A stretch of DNA of 49,335 bases, taken from positions 1 through 49,335 of the forward strand of contig PKUA01000051.1 in assembly GCA_002868905.1 (NCBI GenBank), written 5' to 3'. Shown here piece by piece: positions 18,930 through 26,423 of this stretch; positions within the stretch are counted from its first letter, which is position 1, and every line of letters starts with the position of its first letter. The position numbers were made by a program, and so were the translations under genes. A model generated the notes under the pieces. It made no database searches. It was not told the origin of the DNA and saw nothing but the letters and a program-made list of their open reading frames with translations. This DNA comes from Desulfuromonas sp. Lineage in GTDB: Bacteria; Desulfobacterota; Desulfuromonadia; Desulfuromonadales; Geothermobacteraceae.

Positions 18930-19940
18930 CTATTCTGTCACGGTGTTGACGTCCGGAATCTCCAACCCCTGTTCCGACCAGAATTTAATGGCGCCGGAGT
19001 GAAGGGGGATGGTGATGTTCTTCAGGGCGGTGCTCGGGCTCATGGACCTGGCTGTTGACTTGACTCTTTCCATATAGGCGAGACCCTCGCTGGAATAGAT
19101 GTCTGCAAGAGCGTCGTAGGTTGCCGTTTCTTTAACTTGTTTGCCGGCGACCCAGAAAGCGGCATCTCCAAATGTGACACAATCGGCATCAATTCCGTTG
19201 TACGTCCCGGCGGGGATGACCACACGTCGGTAAAACGGGTTCTTTTCAAAAAGACCGACCTTAACACCTGGTTCCCAAGTGTCGATCAGACGCATCGGTA
19301 CCGTTCCGGTAGTCGCCTGAATGATTGAGGCGTTGGGAATACCTGCCAAGACCCACATCGCGTCAATTTCACTTTTTTGCAATTTGGTGGCTGCGGCACT
19401 GTAGCCAATAAAGAGAGTGTGGATCTGTGACCAGATGCCGAGGGTGCGAAAATACCGTTCCGCCGAAGCGGCGGCGCCTGAGCCTGCTCCTCCAATGGCA
19501 ACCTTCCTGCCTGTCAGGTCAGCCGGGGTCTTGATGCCCGAATTCTTGGTGGTCAGCAGATGGGCTGGTGCATCGTACAGGTGCGCCAGGAGATACGTGT
19601 TGTTGTAGACTGTCGGATCGTTGAGGAGCCGGCCGTTTCTGGCAAGATAGGCGTCCCCCGCATAGACAATGCCGAAATCAGCCATCCCCCGGTTGACACG
19701 CCTGATGTTTTCGACCGACCCGGCCGAAGATTGATTCCGGACCTGGAGATAGGAAATGTTTTTGGTCAGCCTGGTGGAAATACCGTTCGAAAAGTACTGG
19801 AAGGTGCCACCATCGGGTCCGCCACTGAACAGGAGCCGGACCTGAGCCTTCTCCTCTTCGCCGTAACATAGAGATGTCGTCAGCAGAAGAACGGCAGCGA
19901 CCAGGATGAACAGGTTCCGAACAGGCATGAAGCGACTCAC
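18930..19940 (-). CDS. TAXI-family TRAP transporter solute-binding protein
   Basis: Periplasmic receptor of the TRAP-associated extracytoplasmic immunogenic type. The 336 residues begin with a signal peptide (hydrophobic core about 8-24, cleavage near CYGEE). The mature part shows the family pattern LLFSGGPDGGTFQYFSNGI, DFGIVYAGDAY, GRKVAIGGAGSGAA and GYSAAATKLQKSEIDAMW. TAXI receptors normally work with a fused DctQM membrane protein; none is adjacent, only the separate DctQ and DctM of the same operon. Known TAXI ligands include glutamate and 2-oxoglutarate; the ligand here is unknown. GTG 19940 is the longest start; ATG 19928 is equally plausible. Last gene of the - strand operon, 30 bases after uspA. 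Confidence 0.9.
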   Translation of the reverse strand: MSRFMPVRNLFILVAAVLLLTTSLCYGEEEKAQVRLLFSGGPDGGTFQYFSNGISTRLTKNISYLQVRNQSSAGSVENIRRVNRGMADFGIVYAGDAYLARNGRLLNDPTVYNNTYLLAHLYDAPAHLLTTKNSGIKTPADLTGRKVAIGGAGSGAAASAERYFRTLGIWSQIHTLFIGYSAAATKLQKSEIDAMWVLAGIPNASIIQATTGTVPMRLIDTWEPGVKVGLFEKNPFYRRVVIPAGTYNGIDADCVTFGDAAFWVAGKQVKETATYDALADIYSSEGLAYMERVKSTARSMSPSTALKNITIPLHSGAIKFWSEQGLEIPDVNTVTE

Positions 19941-19970
19941 GGGAAATCGAATGGACGTCTGTTGTCGATC

Positions 19971-20459
19971 TTAATGAGGAAAGGGGAGAACAAAAACAGG
20001 ACGTTTGGATTTCCTCAGGACTTTTTCGGCCGTACTCCCCAAAAATGTGTGTTCGATGGCCCCCATGCCATGGGTTCCCATGACAATGACGTCGGCATTG
20101 AGTTCGTCTGCCGCTTTGAGAATCTCGGGAACGATATGGCCGTGCTTGACGATGGTTCCGGAAAAACGCTCAAGGTCCTGGGGAAGACTGGACAACTCGT
20201 CTTTAGCGAATCGGTCGATTTCCCGCTGGATCTCCAGTTTGGCATCGGTTTCGTGCTTGGATTCGAATTCCGCCAGCTTTTCCTGGCCCATGACTGCGCT
20301 GACATACCCTCGAACCGAGGAGTCAATATCCGGGACGACGTGGAGAAGGTGAATTTTGGCGTCGTTGTGGCGGGCCAGCATGACGGCATGGCGAAACGCA
20401 TTTTCAGAATTCGGCGAGAGGTCGGTGGTGACCAGAATGTTTTTATATTGCGGCAGCAT
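19971..20459 (-). CDS. Universal stress protein (UspA family)
   Basis: A 162-residue single-domain Usp with the ATP-binding signature GTHGMG followed by the GST loop (about 130-148) and an N-terminal ILVTTDLSPNSENAF strand. Members with this motif bind ATP. In other bacteria a UspA homologue (TeaD) sits in the ectoine TRAP operon teaABCD and dampens transport, so a regulatory role on this transporter is a reasonable inference. AGGAG lies eight bases before the ATG. It lies 72 bases downstream of dctP and 30 upstream of the TAXI gene. Confidence 0.93.
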   Translation of the reverse strand: MLPQYKNILVTTDLSPNSENAFRHAVMLARHNDAKIHLLHVVPDIDSSVRGYVSAVMGQEKLAEFESKHETDAKLEIQREIDRFAKDELSSLPQDLERFSGTIVKHGHIVPEILKAADELNADVIVMGTHGMGAIEHTFLGSTAEKVLRKSKRPVFVLPFPH

Positions 20460-20531
20460 GGTTATCTCCTAAGTGTTGTCATTTGATCGGTTTTGAGGCA
20501 GCGGCAATAGCCATATTTCATTTTTGCCCAA

Positions 20532-21515
20532 CTACTTGCCGGTTGCAAGGGCCTGTTCAATCAGATCCTTGCCGATAACATCGTAAAACTCGGGGTAAAT
20601 TGACTTGAGCTCCTCTTTCCAGGCGAGCCGTTGTTCGGCGCTCAATTCATGAACCGTGGTCCCAGCCCTCTTGACGTCTTCAAGGTAGCGGCTGTCCATC
20701 TCCATGGCGAGCTTGTTGCCATACTCTGTTGCTTCGGCAATTGCGCCGGAGACAATCTCCCGTTGTTGATCACTCAGCTTCTTCCAGAAGATTTTGTTGG
20801 TGACCACCATGTAACCGAGGTAGCCGTGGTTGGAAAGCGTGAGGTCGGATTGGACCTCGTAAAATTTCTTGCTGAAAAAATTGGACAGTGGGTTTTCGGC
20901 CGCATCGACCACCCCTTGTCTGAGGGCGCTGTAGACTTCCGAAAACGGCAAGACTTGTGGTGCTCCGCCGAGCGCCTTGAACTGCGCTTCGATCACCTTC
21001 GATGGCATAATGCGGAATTTCAGCCGCTTGGCATCGGCGGGTTCGAGAAGCGGTTTGTTGGCCGAGAGCTGTTTGAACCCGTTATCCCAGTAAGCGAGAC
21101 CGATCAATCCTCGCTTGGCCACCATGCCGAGTAACTTCTTGCCGACCTCACCTTGAAGGACGTTGTGCAGGTGGTTAGCGTCATTGAACAGGAAAGGGAG
21201 GTCGAACAACTGCAGTTGCGGGACGAAGCTGGTGAACTTGGAGAAGCTCGGTGCGGCCATCTGGCATGCATTCATGGAAAGAGCTTCCAGGGCGATCGTA
21301 TCATCGTAAAGCGACGCGTTTGGGTAAACTTCGACCTTGATGTTCCCCCCGGAGCGCTCCTCGACCAGCTTTTTGAAGTATTCCGTGGCCTGTCCTTTCG
21401 GGGTGTTGACCGCGACGACGTGGCTAAACTTGATAATGATAGGTTTTGCGTAGGCGGGAACTGCCAGCAGGGCAATGAACAGAATGCTGGCCAGGATAAC
21501 TCTCGACGGCTTCAT
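20532..21515 (-). CDS. dctP: TRAP transporter solute-binding protein, DctP family (second copy)
   Basis: Periplasmic receptor for organic acids. The 327 residues start with a clear signal peptide (about 1-23, ending AYA|KP). Mature sequence shows IKFSHVVAVNTPKGQA, DLPFLFNDANH, the signature Arg in LKFRIMPS that binds the substrate carboxylate, and DAAENPLSNFFSKKFYEVQ. The last two resemble C4-dicarboxylate receptors (DctP). The copy at 23681-24676 shares the same motifs in the same order but is clearly divergent, so ligand or affinity may differ. AAAGG lies nine bases before ATG. A hairpin lies in the 110-base gap after dctM. Confidence 0.92.
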   Translation of the reverse strand: MKPSRVILASILFIALLAVPAYAKPIIIKFSHVVAVNTPKGQATEYFKKLVEERSGGNIKVEVYPNASLYDDTIALEALSMNACQMAAPSFSKFTSFVPQLQLFDLPFLFNDANHLHNVLQGEVGKKLLGMVAKRGLIGLAYWDNGFKQLSANKPLLEPADAKRLKFRIMPSKVIEAQFKALGGAPQVLPFSEVYSALRQGVVDAAENPLSNFFSKKFYEVQSDLTLSNHGYLGYMVVTNKIFWKKLSDQQREIVSGAIAEATEYGNKLAMEMDSRYLEDVKRAGTTVHELSAEQRLAWKEELKSIYPEFYDVIGKDLIEQALATGK

Positions 21516-21579
21516 ACGGTCTTGCCTTTCATCTCGAACCCTTGGACTTGTATCAAACGCTTGTGCAGACCGAAATGTC

Positions 21580-21617
21580 GGGTTGGGGAAGCCGCACCAG
21601 GCAGCTTCCCCAATCCC
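21580..21617 (-). other. Hairpin in the dctM-dctP gap
   Basis: GGGTTGGGGAAGC (21580-21592) is complementary to GCTTCCCCAATCCC (21604-21617) with one bulged base and an 11-base loop. On the - strand transcript it lies just after the dctM stop and about 65 bases before the next ATG, with no T-run following. It is therefore more likely an RNA stability or processing element than a full terminator. Confidence 0.6.
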
Positions 21618-21625
21618 GGATGTTA

Positions 21626-23029
21626 TCAGTTATACCCTTTAAGCGAATCGATGTATTCCGGCAGGAACAGGGAGATCTGCGGAATATAGGTGATCAGCAC
21701 CAGGAAGAACAACAGGACCAGCAGCCACGGCAGGGCGGCGCGCAGGACCCAGGTTATACTCTCCCCGGTTATGCCGGCTGTGACGAACAGGTTCAGGCCG
21801 ACAGGTGGTGTGATCATACCGATCTCCATGTTGACGACCATGATGACACCGAGGTGGATCGGGTCGATGCCGAGCTTGACCGCGATCGGGAACAAAATCG
21901 GCGCCATGATCAGCAGAATCGCTGATGGCTCCATGAAGTTGCCGGCGGCCAGCAGCAGGATGTTGACCACAATCAGGAAACCCCAGGCCGGCAGGCCCCA
22001 GCCGACGATCACTTCGGCGATGTGGTGAGGAATCCGCTCGGTGGTCAGCACGTGGGCGAACAGCATGGCGTTGCCGATGATGAACAGTAGCATGATGGAG
22101 ACCTTGGAGGAGTCCATCAAAACTTTGCGGGTGTCCTTGTGGAAGACCGACAGCGGCAACGCCTTGAGGGTCAGGCCGATGTTGCGGATGAAGATCGATG
22201 GTATTGACTCGTCAGAGGAGTTCCGCCACTTCATCCCTTTGAGCGGCCCCATGTCGCGGTAGACGAAAATGGCGATGCAGAAGGCGTAAACCGCGGAAAT
22301 GGCAGCCGCCTCTGTCGGGCTGCAGATGCCCCCGTAAATGGAACCGAGGACGATAACGATGAGCATCAAACCCCAGATCGCACTGCCGCTGGAAAGGAAC
22401 AGGTTCTTGAATCCGACCCACGGCTGCGCCGGAAGTTTCTTTATCCGGGCGACGATGTAGATAACGATCATCAGCATCGTCCCCATCATGATGCCGGGGA
22501 TGAAGCCGGCCATGAACAGGCGTGCGGCCGATTCCTCCGTCGCGGCGGCGTAGACCAGCATGACGATAGACGGTGGGATCAGGATGCCGAGCGTTCCGGC
22601 GTTAGTGATGACACCGGCGGCCAACTGCTTCGGGTATCCCGCCTGGACCATGCCGGCGATGACGATGGAGCCGATGGCGGCGACGGTGGCCGGAGAGGAT
22701 CCGGAAACGGCGGCGAAGATCATACAGGCGAGAACCGAAGCCATCGCCAGCCCACCACGAATCCAGCCGACACAGTCTGTGGCAAAATTAATGATGCGCG
22801 CGGCGACCCCACCCGTCGACAAGAAAGTCGAGGAGAGGATGAAGAAGGGGATAGCCAGCAGGGTGTAGTGTTCCGACTCCGCCTCAAACAGCTTCAGAGC
22901 AATGGAGGCGAGGGAATCGTCGGAAAAAATCAGGATCGTTGTGATACTCGACAGGCCGAGGGCGAAGGCGATCGGCATGCCAGTGATCAGGCAGAGAAAC
23001 AGGATTATAAATAGTGCAGCGGTGGTCAT
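21626..23029 (-). CDS. dctM: TRAP transporter large permease, DctM
   Basis: The 12-helix-type ion-coupled transport subunit. The 467 residues are strongly hydrophobic throughout and include the family patterns GMPIAFALGLSS, PFFILSSTFLSTGGVA, AAVSGSSPATVAAIGSI and ILIPPSIVMLVYA, and near the end GMITPPVGLNLFV. It is about 30-40 residues longer than usual DctM; the extra length sits in a polar stretch (about 258-315, with IFIRNIGLTLKAL) between the two helix bundles. ATGA overlap with dctQ. The substrate is probably C4-dicarboxylate or a similar acid from the receptors, with Na+ coupling expected for the family. Confidence 0.95.
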   Translation of the reverse strand: MTTAALFIILFLCLITGMPIAFALGLSSITTILIFSDDSLASIALKLFEAESEHYTLLAIPFFILSSTFLSTGGVAARIINFATDCVGWIRGGLAMASVLACMIFAAVSGSSPATVAAIGSIVIAGMVQAGYPKQLAAGVITNAGTLGILIPPSIVMLVYAAATEESAARLFMAGFIPGIMMGTMLMIVIYIVARIKKLPAQPWVGFKNLFLSSGSAIWGLMLIVIVLGSIYGGICSPTEAAAISAVYAFCIAIFVYRDMGPLKGMKWRNSSDESIPSIFIRNIGLTLKALPLSVFHKDTRKVLMDSSKVSIMLLFIIGNAMLFAHVLTTERIPHHIAEVIVGWGLPAWGFLIVVNILLLAAGNFMEPSAILLIMAPILFPIAVKLGIDPIHLGVIMVVNMEIGMITPPVGLNLFVTAGITGESITWVLRAALPWLLVLLFFLVLITYIPQISLFLPEYIDSLKGYN

Positions 23030-23580
23030 GCCGATTTTCCTCCCTGGGATGCAGCTTTCGTCTCTTCAGCAAGGTGCATACTTTCTTTCGCCTCGTCGGC
23101 GAGGTGGAATCCTTCAGCCTTGCCGGTAAAGACTTGCCAGAGCAGAATCAGCAAGCGGATGGCGATCAGGATCATGCCGATCAGCAGGATGCTGTGCGCC
23201 GCCCATTTCGGAATCGGCATATCGTCGAGTTCGATACCGATTTTGTACATCTTGGCCAGGTAGACCCAGGCTCCCTTGGTAAAGAGCCCGCAGTAGAACA
23301 GGCACGCGGCGATAGCGATACTGCTGACGACCCGGCGGACCAGGGGTGGCATGATTTTCACGAGGGCGTCCACGCCGATGTGAGAGCCGACCTTGATTCC
23401 GTACGACACGCCGAACAGCACCATCCAGGCGGAGAGGTGCAGGGTCGCCTCCTGGGCCCACATGACGCCGGTATTGAAACCGAAGCGCGCCACAACTTCG
23501 TAAAAGACCAGCAGTGTCATAACTGCCAGCAGGAGGGAGATGATCGTCTCCTCAATCCCGTTGATAATCCGGTAAAGCAT
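23026..23580 (-). CDS. dctQ: TRAP transporter small permease, DctQ
   Basis: Four-helix small membrane subunit that pairs with DctM. The 184 residues have hydrophobic segments at about 14-34, 47-67, 88-108 and 130-150; the pattern FYEVVARFGFNTGVMWAQE and the GSHIGVD segment are typical. The C-terminal ~30 residues are hydrophilic and charged and look like a cytosolic tail. ATG 23580 follows the 101-base gap after dctP, which contains a strong hairpin. The stop overlaps the dctM start. Confidence 0.93.
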   Translation of the reverse strand: MLYRIINGIEETIISLLLAVMTLLVFYEVVARFGFNTGVMWAQEATLHLSAWMVLFGVSYGIKVGSHIGVDALVKIMPPLVRRVVSSIAIAACLFYCGLFTKGAWVYLAKMYKIGIELDDMPIPKWAAHSILLIGMILIAIRLLILLWQVFTGKAEGFHLADEAKESMHLAEETKAASQGGKSA

Positions 23581-23631
23581 AGATACCTCGTAACAATCGC
23601 GCTTTGTTGAAATTCACATGAAGAGAAAGAT

Positions 23632-23660
23632 GTCACGGGCTCCACGAGGGAGCCCGTGAC
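23632..23660 (-). other. Strong hairpin in the dctP-dctQ gap
   Basis: GTCACGGGCTCC (23632-23643) pairs perfectly with GGAGCCCGTGAC (23649-23660) around a five-base loop. On the - strand it lies 20 bases after the receptor stop and is followed by a T/C-rich stretch (ATCTTTCTCTT). It can act as a partial terminator or a 3' stabiliser that raises receptor mRNA over permease mRNA, as is common in binding-protein transport operons. Confidence 0.7.
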
Positions 23661-23680
23661 AGGTTTTACAACAAGAGATG

Positions 23681-24676
23681 TTACATGTTGGACTGGACGG
23701 CGGCTTCGATGTACTCCTTGCCGATCTCGTCTTCGAACTTTTTCCACACCGGCTTCATCGCCTCAACCCACTGCTTGCGCTCGTCCTTGGAGAGAGTGAT
23801 GACCTTGGAGCGGCCGGAGTCGATGATCTTCTGGCGGTCGGCAATTGCTTTCTTCTCGGAAACTTCATTGCCGAAAACGATCGCTTCGTCCAGGGCTTTC
23901 TTGACGACCGGGCGGATGTCGTCCGGCAGGTCCATCCAGAATTCGGCCGAAGTGATGACCAGGTAGTCGAGGACGCCATGGTTGGATTCGGTGATGTAAG
24001 GCTGAACTTCATAGAACTTCTTGGAGAAAATGTTGGACCAGGTGTTCTCCTGGCCGTCGATCGCTTTGGTCTGCAGCAGGGTGAAAACTTCTGAGAACGG
24101 CTTTTTCAGCGGCAGGGCGTCAACCGCCTCGAACTGGGCGGCGAGCACGTCGGAGGACATGATACGGAACTTTTTGCCTGAAGCGTCTTCCGGCACCCGC
24201 AGCTGATCGCTGGCCGAGAGTTGCTTCATGCCGTTGTGCAGGTAACCGAGGCCGACCAGACCCTTGCTCTTCATCGACATCAGCAGTTTCTGGCCAATCG
24301 GACCCTGCTGGAACTTCTCGACAGCGACCATGTCTTCAAACAGGAACGGGAGGTCGAAAATCTGCAGCGACTTGGTGTACTTGTTGAACTGGGACAGGGA
24401 CGGTGCGGCGAGGTGAACGTCGCCGAGCAGCATCGCTTCGAGGACCTTGTTGTCACCGAAGAGCTGGGAGTTCGGGAAAACTTCGACGACGACCTTGCCG
24501 CCGAGACGCTCCGCGACGAGATCCTTGAACTTGTTGGCCATCTGGCCCTTCGGAGTGTTTTCCGCAACGACGTGAGAGAATTTAATTGTGATCGGGGCCG
24601 CCATGGATACCGTGGCGGACACAACCATGGTCACCGCGACCAGAAGACTTACAACCAGCAGTTTGTTCTTCGACAT
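23681..24676 (-). CDS. dctP: TRAP transporter solute-binding protein, DctP family (first gene of operon)
   Basis: Periplasmic organic-acid receptor. The 331 residues start with a signal peptide (hydrophobic about 6-25, cleavage near SMA|AP). The mature protein shows IKFSHVVAENTPKGQ, DLPFLFEDM, KKFRIMSSD with the carboxylate-binding Arg, and DGQENTWSNIFSKKFYEVQPY. It is the better expressed of the two receptors judging by GAGGAG before the ATG and its first place after the promoter. Related proteins bind malate, fumarate or succinate; the exact ligand is inference. Upstream sigma-54 elements fit the known control of dct genes by DctB/DctD, but no such pair lies next to it. Confidence 0.94.
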   Translation of the reverse strand: MSKNKLLVVSLLVAVTMVVSATVSMAAPITIKFSHVVAENTPKGQMANKFKDLVAERLGGKVVVEVFPNSQLFGDNKVLEAMLLGDVHLAAPSLSQFNKYTKSLQIFDLPFLFEDMVAVEKFQQGPIGQKLLMSMKSKGLVGLGYLHNGMKQLSASDQLRVPEDASGKKFRIMSSDVLAAQFEAVDALPLKKPFSEVFTLLQTKAIDGQENTWSNIFSKKFYEVQPYITESNHGVLDYLVITSAEFWMDLPDDIRPVVKKALDEAIVFGNEVSEKKAIADRQKIIDSGRSKVITLSKDERKQWVEAMKPVWKKFEDEIGKEYIEAAVQSNM

Positions 24677-24860
24677 GTTACTCTCCTCACTTTCAGTTGA
24701 TGGTTAAACCGTGTCGCTACCATAGCGACAAATGAAACGGTTTCTGTTGCCTGAGTGCATGTAAGTAAAATGCAGGCTTCCGACAGGTTGAAATGATATC
24801 GTCTCAGTCGCAGAACACAAGGCGACTCGGGGTCTCGACCTGACGCAGGTTGATGGTTTC

Positions 24861-24877
24861 AGCAATTACGATGCCAG
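24861..24877 (-). promoter_or_regulatory. Sigma-54 (RpoN) promoter for the TRAP operon
   Basis: Read on the - strand the site is CTGGCATCGTAATTGCT: GG and GC are separated by exactly 10 bases, with TGGCA at -24 and TTGC at -12, matching the consensus TGGCAC-N5-TTGC except at one or two positions. Transcription would start near 24850, giving a leader of about 170 bases before the dctP ATG at 24676. Confidence 0.75.
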
Positions 24878-24940
24878 AATCATTTAAAGAGATTTAAAAC
24901 ATTTTTTTGGTAATTGCCGAATGTTGTGATTGAAGTTCGT

Positions 24941-24980
24941 ATTCCCTGTGCTGAAATATATTCACAGAGCGACAGGGAAT
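24941..24980 (-). promoter_or_regulatory. Dyad in the position of a sigma-54 activator site
   Basis: ATTCCCTGT (24941-24949) and ACAGGGAAT (24972-24980) are perfect inverted repeats, with an inner CTGTG/CACAG pair (24946-24950 and 24963-24967). The block lies 65-105 bases upstream of the -24 element, the normal range for DctD- or NtrC-type activators. Which protein binds is not known. Confidence 0.5.
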
Positions 24981-25336
24981 TCTCAGCCTTGTTTCCTTGA
25001 GGTCTAACTGTCTGTAAAATAATAGAAAAGTTTCGGATTGCTCCGTGGTTGTCCCGAATGGCTTCCCTGTGAGCAAGCCTGGATTTTGGCTGCCGGGAAA
25101 AAGGTGGTGTCGATTTGGAGGCAAAACCGGTTTCTTCTGGTCCCACCGGGGTTTCGTGGTTTTTACTATTTAAAATACTATTTTGAACCCACCCGTCGAA
25201 TTGGCTGTTTCATCGGAGGGATACTTAGTGGCCGTCTTTCGCCATCGTCAAGCCGGGGTGGCGGAAATCAGCCATAATGTTTCAGTTGACAAGGAAAGCG
25301 GGTCGTGATGGATTTAGGCGCAAGAAAGGATGCCGT
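24981..25336. other. Gene-free stretch between the TRAP operon and ispE
   Basis: No ORF here has an RBS or family likeness. It must contain the ispE promoter. TTGACA at about 25286 with a weak TGGATT 17 bases later is the only box pair I noticed and is unconvincing. I saw no riboswitch fold I could name. Confidence 0.3.
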
Positions 25337-26182
25337 ATGAAACTGACCCGAATGGCTCCGGCAAAAATCAATCTGTGTCTGCATGTCCTGCGGCGGCGAA
25401 ACGACGGTTACCATGATCTCGCATCCCTGATGCAGCGGGTTTCTCTGTTTGACCAGGTCACGGTCGAATTGACAGACGACCGGCAGGGGATTCGGGTTGA
25501 TTCGCCCGGGCTCTCATTGGCCGATGGTGAAGAAAACATTGCCGGTCGGGCGACGCGCGCATTGTTTGATTATCTCGGCTTGAACCGGGATGTCAGGGTC
25601 ACGATCGATAAGCAGATTCCGGTTGCGGCGGGGATGGGGGGAGGCTCCTCCGACGCCGCGGCTGTTTTGCTGGCCCTGAATGAGTTGCTCGGTTGCAACC
25701 TTTCCTTTGAAGAGTTGAGGCCGCTGGCTGCCGGAATCGGCGCCGATGTGCCGTTCTTTCTCCTGGAACATGCTGCCTGGGCGACCGGTATTGGAGATGA
25801 ACTTGAAATGGTGCACGATTTGCCGGGTGTCTGGTACCTGCTCGTCAACCCGGAAATACCGGTTTCAACGGCAAAGGTGTTCGGAAATTTGGGGTTGACA
25901 TCCATGGGTGACATGGCTAAACTGCGCGGGTTTCCCAGCACCACTGAGGAATTGGTGCGCCAACTTCACAATGATCTGGAGACCGTTACTTTCGGACTTT
26001 ACGATGAAGTTCGTAAGGTCCGTGATACTCTTATCGAGATCGGAGCGAAGGGGGCGTTGATGTCGGGAAGCGGAGCAACCGTATTCGGGATATTTACCGG
26101 GCGCGACCAGGCTGCTTCAGCCGAGACGAATCTGGTCGAGAAATACGGTTGGTGGGCGAGGGTCGTCCAACCCCTGCTGTAA
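25337..26182 (+). CDS. ispE: 4-diphosphocytidyl-2-C-methyl-D-erythritol kinase
   Basis: Phosphorylates CDP-methylerythritol in the MEP isoprenoid pathway. The 281-residue GHMP kinase begins MAPAKINLCLHVL after a few residues, with RNDGYHDL, the ATP loop PVAAGMGGGSSDAAA (about 95-109) and the C-terminal LMSGSGATVFG. I chose ATG 25337, preceded by AAGAAAGGA with six bases of spacing; the frame extends to 25277 without support. It is followed by tRNA-Gln and prs, an order seen widely in Desulfuromonadia and other Proteobacteria. Confidence 0.96.
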   Translation: MKLTRMAPAKINLCLHVLRRRNDGYHDLASLMQRVSLFDQVTVELTDDRQGIRVDSPGLSLADGEENIAGRATRALFDYLGLNRDVRVTIDKQIPVAAGMGGGSSDAAAVLLALNELLGCNLSFEELRPLAAGIGADVPFFLLEHAAWATGIGDELEMVHDLPGVWYLLVNPEIPVSTAKVFGNLGLTSMGDMAKLRGFPSTTEELVRQLHNDLETVTFGLYDEVRKVRDTLIEIGAKGALMSGSGATVFGIFTGRDQAASAETNLVEKYGWWARVVQPLL

Positions 26183-26202
26183 TGCAGTTTGATGTGCCCT
26201 GC

Positions 26203-26277
26203 TGGGGCGTCGCCAAGTGGTAAGGCACCGGATTTTGATTCCGGCATTCGCAGGTTCGATCCCTGCCGCCCCAGCCA
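26203..26277 (+). tRNA. tRNA-Gln (anticodon TTG)
   Basis: A complete cloverleaf: acceptor TGGGGCG/CGCCCCA, D-arm with AAGTGGTAAGG, anticodon stem CCGGA/TCCGG around loop TTTTGAT with TTG at 26235-26237, T-arm with GGTTCGATCC, discriminator G and encoded CCA (26275-26277). It lies 20 bases after ispE and probably is cotranscribed and cut out. Confidence 0.97.
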
Positions 26278-26350
26278 ATTTAACGTTTCAGGCCCGTACA
26301 CTAAAAGGAAGGGTCTTGCATATGTTTTCCGGTAGTCTGTCCGGGTATGT

Positions 26351-26386
26351 TAGGTCATGGGTTGCCATGGCCTATCATTGTTTTTT
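26351..26386 (+). terminator. Hairpin plus T-tract between tRNA-Gln and prs
   Basis: TAGGTCATGG and CCATGGCCTA pair over 10 bp (one G-U) around GTTG, followed six bases later by TTTTTT at 26381-26386. It stands 38 bases before the prs start, leaving no room for a normal promoter between them, so it may stop most ispE/tRNA transcripts or attenuate prs. Confidence 0.7.
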
Positions 26387-26423
26387 AAGGTGAGCCGTTA
26401 ACTCGAAGTCAGTCAGGGATGAT

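Noticed and set aside
19971-20459. UspA as a separate stress gene unrelated to transport
   Set aside because: Same strand and short gaps on both sides place it inside the TRAP operon; a private promoter was not seen.
25038-25277. 79-codon ORF upstream of ispE
   Set aside because: No RBS, no recognisable pattern, ends before ispE; probably chance.
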